A DNA stretch of 64,000 nucleotides, from the NCBI RefSeq assembly GCF_000719135.1, contig NZ_JOEK01000003.1, forward strand, positions 1-64,000, written 5' to 3'. The position numbers were made by a program, and so were the translations under genes. The notes under the pieces are model-generated. The model worked only from the letters and a program-made list of their open reading frames with translations, did not search any database and had not been told where the DNA came from. Below are positions 58,851 to 64,000 of this stretch, one piece after another. Positions within the stretch are counted from its first letter, which is position 1, and every line of letters begins with the position of its first letter. The stretch is from Streptomyces avicenniae. Lineage in GTDB: Bacteria > Actinomycetota > Actinomycetes > Streptomycetales > Streptomycetaceae.

Positions 58851-59645
58851 GCCCAGCCCAGCCCCGCCCGCTCGGCCTTCCCCGGGTCTCCCCCGGACCG
58901 GCCGACCGGTGGCGGGAGGGCTGTGCGGCTGCCCCGCGTCCCGGCGCTCTCAGGGCGCGCGACGGCTCGGCTGCTGGGCCGCTGCGGTGGCCCGCCGGAA
59001 AGCCCTGGCCGGTCCGCGCGGACGACCCGGGGCCGGGGCCGGAGGCGCGTGTCACGGAGGACGTGCGGCAGGAGTGCCGGATTCTCGCCGACGCCCGGGC
59101 CCGTCATGCCCCGGGCGCGCCGCTGTCCGAGGAGTCCGCGCGGCACCCGCACGAGGGCCCGACCCCTTGCCGCCGGTGCCCCAGTGCCGTGGTGTCCCTA
59201 CGCGCACGACGGGACCACCGGCTCGCCGTCCGGCTGCGGCGGCGCGCGGCCGGTGACGGGGGAGAGGTGGCGGCGGCTGTTCCCGAGCCCGCCGTGTCGG
59301 GGGACGGCACGTTGCCGGTGCGGCCCTGTGTGCTCGGCCCGGAGGGGGCGGCCGAGCGGCCCGTCGCGTGACGGTGTCAGGGCTTGGAAGGGGGAGGGCG
59401 GCTCACCTCCCAGGCGTGTCCGGGGGCCGTGGAGCCTGAGTGAACCGTCTCCCGCCGTCCGCGCGAAGTGCGGTGCCGCGGCACGGCCGCATCTGACGGT
59501 CAGCGGTGACGGGGGCCCCGGCGGCTCGTGGTGGCCCTGGAGGAGGGGCAGGTTCCCGGCGTCGCCCCCGAAGCCGCGTCCCGGGATGCCGATCCGTCGC
59601 CGATCCACCGCCGTCCCGAGTGCTCCGCGCAGCCGCTCCCGAGGA

Positions 59646-60602
59646 TCAGGCGGTCGTCGCCCGGGTGCCGTAGCGGTCGAGCAGCGCCGCGACGTAGTGC
59701 TCCAGACGGTCGGTCAGCAGCTGTGGGGTGAGGTCGGTGCGGCCCATCGTCCGCCAGGGTGTGGCGACCCGTTCGGCGTCGGGGGCGAAGGCGAGCGCGT
59801 CCAGCAGGCGCCAGTACAGGTGGTCGTCCGGCGCGGCCGTCAGGACGCCGCCCGCCGCCTCGTACAGGTCGGCGAAGGCGAGCCCGTGGTCCGGGCCGTG
59901 CAGCAGGGCCAGGGCCGTCGCGCAGTGCGCCACGTCGAGGTCGGCCGGTCCCCAGGAGGTCTCCACCCAGTCCACGACGCCGCCGACGCGTCCTTCCGGG
60001 GTGAACAGGACGTTCCCCGGGTGGAAGTCGCGGTGCAGGAAACGGCCCTCGTACGCGGGGGGTTCGCGGTCGATGACGGCGACGGCCCGTCGCCACAGCC
60101 CTGGCCTCGCAGTGCCGGGCGGTACGGCGACGCGCTCGGGCCCGGTCCACGCCTGGTAGGCCCGCGGCCGGTCATCGGCGTCCACGCGCAGCCCGTGCAC
60201 GCGGGTCAGGAGGTCGGCGAGCGCCGGCGCCGTGCCCCGGTCCGTGTCCCGCCGGGCGCCGAGGCGCAGCGTGCCGGGCAGCCGGGTCATCAGGAGGGAG
60301 GGGGCGGCGCAGTGTGCGCCGGTGGGGTCCACGGCGACGAGCTGCGCCGCCGGGATGCCGCTGCCGTCGAGGAGGCGCAGGACGTCCGCCTCGCGCGTCA
60401 GCAGGCCAGGCGCGTGCCGCCGGAAGAACGGGGCGGTGAACGACCGCAGGACCAGCTCCCGTTCCGTGGTGCGCAGCAGCCGCATGTCGGACGTCCAGCC
60501 GCCGCCGAGCACCTCCGCCGTCACGACGCGCTCGCCGGGCCGCAGCACCCGGGCCAGCCAGGCCCGGGTGGCTGCGGCGAGGTGGGCGGGGGGACCGCTC
60601 AC
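59646..60602 (-). CDS. Aminoglycoside phosphotransferase family kinase
   Basis: This 318-residue APH/choline-kinase-fold protein has the catalytic loop FLHRDFHPGNVLF (H-x-D-x-x-x-x-N) and the metal-binding VVDWVETSWGPADLDVAH (the D-W in place of D-F-G). These enzymes phosphorylate antibiotics or small metabolites. GTG 60602 overlaps the stop of the MFS efflux gene (GTGA), so the two are co-translated. Pairing with a drug-efflux pump suggests detoxification of one compound, but the substrate is unknown. Confidence 0.87.
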   Translation of the reverse strand: MSGPPAHLAAATRAWLARVLRPGERVVTAEVLGGGWTSDMRLLRTTERELVLRSFTAPFFRRHAPGLLTREADVLRLLDGSGIPAAQLVAVDPTGAHCAAPSLLMTRLPGTLRLGARRDTDRGTAPALADLLTRVHGLRVDADDRPRAYQAWTGPERVAVPPGTARPGLWRRAVAVIDREPPAYEGRFLHRDFHPGNVLFTPEGRVGGVVDWVETSWGPADLDVAHCATALALLHGPDHGLAFADLYEAAGGVLTAAPDDHLYWRLLDALAFAPDAERVATPWRTMGRTDLTPQLLTDRLEHYVAALLDRYGTRATTA

Positions 60603-62098
60603 ATGTGGACCGCGGGCGCGTCGCCCGAGGCCGGTTCCGGCACGCCACGCCGGTAGACGAACAGGCAGATCACCGCGCCGACGGCGAAGAAGCCGGCCGA
60701 CCACCAGTAGGCGGTCGAGAAGCTCTCCAGCGCGGCCATGGCCTGGTCGAGCGGGTTGGTCGGGTCGTGCGAGGCGAGGTAGTCGTCCGACGCCCCGGCG
60801 GCGAGGCTGCTGAGGACCGCCGTGCCGATGGAACCGCCGATCTGCTGCATGGTGTTGACGGTCGCGGAGGCGACGCCCGCGTCCTCGGCCGTCACGCCGG
60901 AGATCGCCAGGTTCATGGAGGCGGCGATCATGAGCCCGATGCCGAGACCGATGACGATCAGCGGCGGCAGGACGTGCGTGACGTAGGTGCTCTCCAGGTC
61001 GAGCCCGGTGAGCCAGACGAGCCCGGCGGCGGCCACGGCCATGCCGAGCGGGACGATCGGCCGGGGTCCGACGCGCGGCAGGAGCCCCGTCGTGGACACC
61101 GTGGCCGCGACGGTCAGGGCCGCGATCATCGGCAGGAACGCGAGGCCCGTCTCGACCGGCGTGTATCTCAGCGACGCCTGGAGGTAGTAGGTGAGGAAGA
61201 GGAATATGCCGAACATGCCGACGCCGCTGATCAGGACGGCGATGAACGACGCGCCCCGGTTGCGGTCCAGCAGGACGCGCAGCGGCAGCAGCGGCTGCGG
61301 CGCCCGGCGCTGCCACCAGACGAAGGCGACGAGCAGCGCGGTGCCGACGATCAGGCAGGTCCAGGTCGCCGGGTGGGCCCAGTCGTGGGACTCGACGTTG
61401 GCGAAGCCGTAGACGACGCCGAAGAGCCCGGCCGAGACGAGGATCGTGCCCGGCACGTCCAGCTTGATGGACCGGTCGCGCTGGGTGCGCGCCAGGAGCA
61501 CGATGCCGCCGACCAGGGCGACGGCGGCGAAGAAGAGGTTGACGTAGAGGGTCCAGCGCCAGCTGAGGTGCTCGGTGAGCAGGCCGCCGAGGAGGAGGCC
61601 GATGGCACCTCCGGCACCGGCGACGGCGCCGTAGACGCTGAACGCCTTGGCCCGCTCCTTGGTGTCGGTGAAGGTGGTGGACAGCAGGGACAGCGCGGCG
61701 GGCGCCAGCAGCGCGCCGAACACGCCCTGGAGCGCGCGGGCGGTCACCAGGACCTCGAAGTTCGGCGCGGCGCCGCCGATCGCGGAGGCGACGGCGAAGC
61801 CGACGAGGCCGACGAGGAAGGTGATCTTCTTGCCGAAGAGGTCGGCGATCCGCCCGCCGAGCAGCAGCAGGCTGCCGAACGCGAGGGCGTAGGCGGTGAC
61901 GATCCACTGCCGGCCGCTGTCGGAGAAGTCGAGCGCCTCCTGCGCGGAGGGGAGCGCGATGTTCACGATGGTCGCGTCGAGGACGACCATGAGCTGCGCC
62001 AGGGCGATGACGGCCAGGACCCACCAGCGGTGGCCGGGACGTGTGGCGGGCCCGGGGGGCGGTGGGCCGTCGGGCTTGGTGAGGGTGGTCTGTGCCAT
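60599..62098 (-). CDS. MFS drug efflux transporter (DHA2, 14-helix type)
   Basis: This 499-residue transporter has DHA2 signatures: VLDATIVNIALPSAQEAL in helix 1 (motif D1), LLLGGRIADLFGKK (motif A) and GAVAGAGGAIGLLLGGLLTEHLSWRW (motif C). It should export drugs using the proton gradient. ATG 62098. It lies 53 bases downstream of the tetR gene and is coupled to the phosphotransferase gene, forming a three-gene cassette. Confidence 0.93.
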   Translation of the reverse strand: MAQTTLTKPDGPPPPGPATRPGHRWWVLAVIALAQLMVVLDATIVNIALPSAQEALDFSDSGRQWIVTAYALAFGSLLLLGGRIADLFGKKITFLVGLVGFAVASAIGGAAPNFEVLVTARALQGVFGALLAPAALSLLSTTFTDTKERAKAFSVYGAVAGAGGAIGLLLGGLLTEHLSWRWTLYVNLFFAAVALVGGIVLLARTQRDRSIKLDVPGTILVSAGLFGVVYGFANVESHDWAHPATWTCLIVGTALLVAFVWWQRRAPQPLLPLRVLLDRNRGASFIAVLISGVGMFGIFLFLTYYLQASLRYTPVETGLAFLPMIAALTVAATVSTTGLLPRVGPRPIVPLGMAVAAAGLVWLTGLDLESTYVTHVLPPLIVIGLGIGLMIAASMNLAISGVTAEDAGVASATVNTMQQIGGSIGTAVLSSLAAGASDDYLASHDPTNPLDQAMAALESFSTAYWWSAGFFAVGAVICLFVYRRGVPEPASGDAPAVHM

Positions 62099-62151
62099 GG
62101 TTCGGGTGGGCTCCGATGTGCTGTCGGCCGGTGGGCCGGGCCGCTGCACGG

Positions 62152-62751
62152 CTAGCTGTGCAGCAGGGCGGGTATGAGGGCTTCGTCGAGGAACCGGACG
62201 AGATAGGCGTCGTCGGCGTACTCGTCCTGGATCAGCGGGCGGCACAGCAGCGTGCCGAACACCAGTTGGCCGAGCCAGGCCGTGGCGGCGGGCCGCGCGG
62301 GCAACTCGCCGCGTGCCACCGCACGGTCCACGATGGCTGCCAGCTTGGCGTCCTGCGGGGCCACCAGGGTGTCCCGCAGCGTGCGCGCCAGCTCCTTGTC
62401 GTCGAGCATGGCGCGGGCGAGACCGCTGATGAGCACGGTCTCGTCGGCCGCCTTGGCGCCCAGGGCCCGCAGGACGGCCATCAGGTCGCCGCGCAGACTG
62501 CCGGTGTCGATCTCCCCGAACCCGTCGGGACGGGTCGCGTGCAGGGCGGCGGCGACGAGCCGCGGTTTGCCCTGCCACTGGCGGTAGAGCGTGGCCTTGC
62601 CGCAGCGGGCGCGGCCCGCGACCGCGTCCATCGTCAGTCCCTCGTACCCCACCTCGTGGAGCAGTTGGACGACGGCGGTGAGCACCTCGGTCTCGCGCTC
62701 CGCCGTGACCCGTGGGCGGCGGGACGGGGGGTCGGCGTCGGGCGGGCAGAT
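62152..62751 (-). CDS. TetR family regulator (start codon probably ATC)
   Basis: This regulator of about 199 residues has an N-terminal helix-turn-helix (EVLTAVVQLLHEVGYEGLTMDAVAGRARCGKATLYRQWQGKPRLV) and a ligand-binding C-terminal domain. No ATG, GTG, TTG or CTG occurs in frame between the promoter and helix 1. The best start is ATC at 62751-62749 with GAGGAG 6 bases upstream, giving a normal family length. The gene heads the MFS-phosphotransferase cassette, and two palindromes flank its promoter. Self-repression, lifted by a drug, is the natural inference. Confidence 0.78.
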   Translation of the reverse strand: MCPPDADPPSRRPRVTAERETEVLTAVVQLLHEVGYEGLTMDAVAGRARCGKATLYRQWQGKPRLVAAALHATRPDGFGEIDTGSLRGDLMAVLRALGAKAADETVLISGLARAMLDDKELARTLRDTLVAPQDAKLAAIVDRAVARGELPARPAATAWLGQLVFGTLLCRPLIQDEYADDAYLVRFLDEALIPALLHS

Positions 62752-62814
62752 GACGGGCTCCTCGAAGGCAGGTGGACGGACGGTATCCGGGCCGACGGGC
62801 CGCCGGACCTGGAT

Positions 62815-62835
62815 GGAACGGAACGGTTCCGTTCC
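62815..62835. promoter_or_regulatory. TetR operator O1 (21-bp palindrome)
   Basis: Arms GGAACGGAAC and GTTCCGTTCC flank one central base and match perfectly. The site lies just downstream of the expected transcription start of the tetR cassette. Confidence 0.78.
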
Positions 62836-62842
62836 GTCGGGT

Positions 62843-62872
62843 AGTGTAGAGGGTCGCCCGGATGGAACGCAA
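62843..62872 (-). promoter_or_regulatory. Promoter of the tetR-MFS-phosphotransferase operon
   Basis: On the minus strand TTGCGT (62872-62867) and TACACT (62848-62843) are 18 bases apart. The start point would be near 62836, between the two palindromes. Confidence 0.62.
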
Positions 62873-62882
62873 ACGTTCCATC
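62861..62882. promoter_or_regulatory. TetR operator O2
   Basis: GATGGAACG and CGTTCCATC form a perfect 9-bp inverted repeat with a 4-base spacer. It shares the GGAACG core with O1 and covers the -35 hexamer. Confidence 0.74.
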
Positions 62883-62900
62883 CGCGCGCCCGTGGGGTGC

Positions 62901-63275
62901 TCAGACCGCCGTGTCGGCCGGTCCTGGCAGCCCCGGATAGGCCGCGACGCCCAGCAGGTTCTCCTTGCCCCAGGCGCCGAGCGGCACCAACGCCGCGTTG
63001 AGCGACGTCCCCGCCGGTGTCAGCGAGTACTCGACGCGCGGGACCACCTCGTCGTACGCCTCCCGGTGCACGATCCCCGCCTGCTCCAGCTCGCGCAGAT
63101 GCGACGCGAGCACCTTCTCCGTGATCCCGGGGAGCATCCTGCGCAGCTCGCCGAACCGCCGCGCGTCCTCGTCGAGCGCCCAGAGGATCGAGACCTTCCA
63201 CTTCCCCTCGATCAGGTCCATCGCCGCGTCGATCCCGCAGTGGTACGCGCCGGGTCGCCGTGTCCTCGCCGTCAT
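62901..63275 (-). CDS. HxlR family transcriptional regulator
   Basis: This 124-residue winged-helix protein has the HxlR pattern: CGIDAAMDLIEGKWKVSILWAL, then RRFGELRRMLPGITEKVLASHLRELEQAGIVHREAY and VEYSLTPAGTSL. Cys13 near the N-terminus is at the position used for redox or electrophile sensing in some members. It is divergent from the oxidoreductase gene, with a palindrome between them. Confidence 0.92.
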   Translation of the reverse strand: MTARTRRPGAYHCGIDAAMDLIEGKWKVSILWALDEDARRFGELRRMLPGITEKVLASHLRELEQAGIVHREAYDEVVPRVEYSLTPAGTSLNAALVPLGAWGKENLLGVAAYPGLPGPADTAV

Positions 63276-63312
63276 CGCAGACGCCTCCCACCTGCTGACT
63301 CACCCGGAGGTG

Positions 63313-63336
63313 AGTACCCACTTCCATGTGCGTACT
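63313..63336. promoter_or_regulatory. Candidate HxlR operator
   Basis: AGTACCCAC and GTGCGTACT form a 9-bp inverted repeat (one mismatch) with a 6-base spacer. GTAC-ended palindromes are usual HxlR sites. It lies in the 96-base gap between hxlR and the divergent oxidoreductase. Confidence 0.68.
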
Positions 63337-63371
63337 TGTTGCTCGTCCGCCCGTCAACGAGCCTAATCCGC

Positions 63372-64000
63372 ATGACTGACAACGCCACACGGCCGACTCC
63401 CCTCACCCTGCTCGGGCTCGGTGCCATGGGCACGGCCCTCGCCCGCGCCTGGCTGGCCGCCGGGCACCCGCTCACCGTCTGGAACCGCACTCCTGGCCGC
63501 GCCGACGCCCTCGTCGCCGAGGGCGCCACCGCCACGGCCACCGCCGCAGAGGCCGTCGCCGCCTCGCGTCTGGTCGTCGTCTGCCTCCTCGACGACGCGT
63601 CCGTCGGCACCGCCCTCGCCGACGCCGACCTGGCGGGCAAGGACGTCGTCAACCTCACCACCTCCACCCCCGGCGAGGCGCGCGAGCGCGCCGCCTGGGC
63701 CGCCGCCCGTGGCGCGCGCTTCCTGGACGGCGGGATCATGGCCGTGCCGCCGATGATCGGCGTGCCGGGCGCCTCCGTCTTCTACAGCGGCTCGGCCGAC
63801 CTCTTCGAGGAGCGCAGGGACGTGCTCGCCGTCGTCGCGGCCACCGCCTACGTCGGGGCGGACGCGGGCCTGGCGGCGCTGCACGACGTCGCGCTGCTCA
63901 CCGCGATGACGGGCATGTTCGCCGGTGTCACGCAGGCGTTCGCCCTCGTGGAAGGCGCCGACGTGGCGCGCAAGGACTTCGCGGGGCTGCTCGCGGACTG
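63372..64000 (+). CDS. NAD(P)-binding oxidoreductase, 6PGDH/imine reductase-like (partial)
   Basis: The first ~209 residues are present; the gene runs off the window. The Rossmann motif LGLGAMGTALARAWLAAGHPLTVWNRTPGRADALVAEGA binds NADP (the R after N indicates NADP), and VVVCLLDDASV and VVNLTTSTPGEARERAAWAAARGARFLDGGIMAVPPMIG follow. This is the layout of beta-hydroxyacid dehydrogenases and imine reductases. The D/G-G-I-M-A-V-P segment, where a catalytic Ser/Lys-containing motif would differ between families, favours the imine-reductase side. ATG 63372. Confidence 0.86.
   Translation, partial: MTDNATRPTPLTLLGLGAMGTALARAWLAAGHPLTVWNRTPGRADALVAEGATATATAAEAVAASRLVVVCLLDDASVGTALADADLAGKDVVNLTTSTPGEARERAAWAAARGARFLDGGIMAVPPMIGVPGASVFYSGSADLFEERRDVLAVVAATAYVGADAGLAALHDVALLTAMTGMFAGVTQAFALVEGADVARKDFAGLLAD

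Larger units (their letters stand above)
58666..59645. other. Gene-poor region of about 980 bases
   Basis: No ORF here has a recognisable product. A 14-bp-stem hairpin (58693-58724) follows the LolA-like gene. Short direct repeats (GGGCGGAC, GGGGGCGACCTGG, CCACG x4, CCCAG) fill 58780-58870. The frame on + around 59050-59160 (VTEDVRQECRILADARARHA) looks weakly protein-like but lacks a start and a sensible end. It may be a decayed gene. Confidence 0.6.

Noticed and set aside
58586..59371. A 261-residue plus-strand ORF after the LolA-like gene
   Set aside because: It begins inside the LolA-like gene, is mostly Arg/Pro/Ala and spans tandem repeats. Only a short stretch near 59050-59160 looks faintly coding, too little to call a gene.

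Overview
The window is high-GC actinobacterial DNA and almost certainly comes from a Streptomyces chromosome or a close relative. The reasons are GC-rich third codon positions throughout, many GTG starts, and chains of genes coupled by ATGA/GTGA overlaps. The window opens with the 3' end of a 5S rRNA, carries futalosine-pathway menaquinone genes, and contains a complete nuoA-N operon in the actinobacterial arrangement. No tRNA, CRISPR array, integrase or transposase was found. Most of the window is core chromosome with scattered accessory cassettes.

Layout. 1-116: end of an rRNA operon and its terminator. 157-7051: a GNAT gene, then a minus-strand type IV secretion-like cluster (VirB8-like, VirB6/TrbL-like, SCO6880-family, VirB4-like ATPase, and a VirD4/TraG-like protein that has lost both its P-loop and its Walker B region). 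7316-16964: a GNAT, a STAS protein, an NRAMP Mn importer in an operon with a putative Mn-dependent bicupin, an ECF sigma factor with a SnoaL-like tail, a SecDF-head protein divergent from a Ser/Thr kinase-TerD fusion, an Fpg/Nei glycosylase, an O-methyltransferase and a lipoprotein. 17212-20589: ubiX, an Lrp regulator, mqnE, a GNAT and a DUF4229 protein. 20847-22401: a leaderless Cys-rich leader peptide ahead of a TcyP/DctA-type symporter. 22505-23710: a ScoMcrA-like HNH endonuclease. 23909-26277: an anti-sigma-type ATPase, a DUF7848 protein and a PBP4-type DacB. 26564-30075: a sugar ABC importer without its own ATPase. 30129-32254: mqnC and mqnA. 32499-34008: cspA and small hypotheticals. 34095-36219: menG and a menJ-like reductase. 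36296-38206: an NlpC/P60 hydrolase and a TauE exporter. 38493-54883: a candidate Rex operator, nuoA-N and a terminator. 54909-58665: two tandem paralogous lipoproteins, a polyprenyl diphosphate synthase and a LolA-like secreted protein. 59646-62882: a TetR-MFS-aminoglycoside phosphotransferase-like cassette with two palindromic operators. 62901-64000: HxlR divergent from a 6PGDH/imine-reductase-like oxidoreductase cut by the window end.

How the genes work together. Menaquinone synthesis genes (mqnA, mqnC, mqnE, ubiX, menG, polyprenyl synthase, menJ-like) surround the operon for complex I, which reduces menaquinone. The Rex-like site in front of nuoA would tie complex I expression to the NADH/NAD+ ratio. 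The rest of the futalosine pathway (mqnB, mqnD, the prenyltransferase and the UbiD-type decarboxylase) is not in the window.

The most notable items are the phosphorothioate-type restriction enzyme, the cysteine leader peptide, the Rex site, the double-operator TetR cassette, the Mn importer-bicupin pair, the kinase-TerD fusion, the motorless VirD4-like protein, and two genes whose best-supported start codon is ATC.
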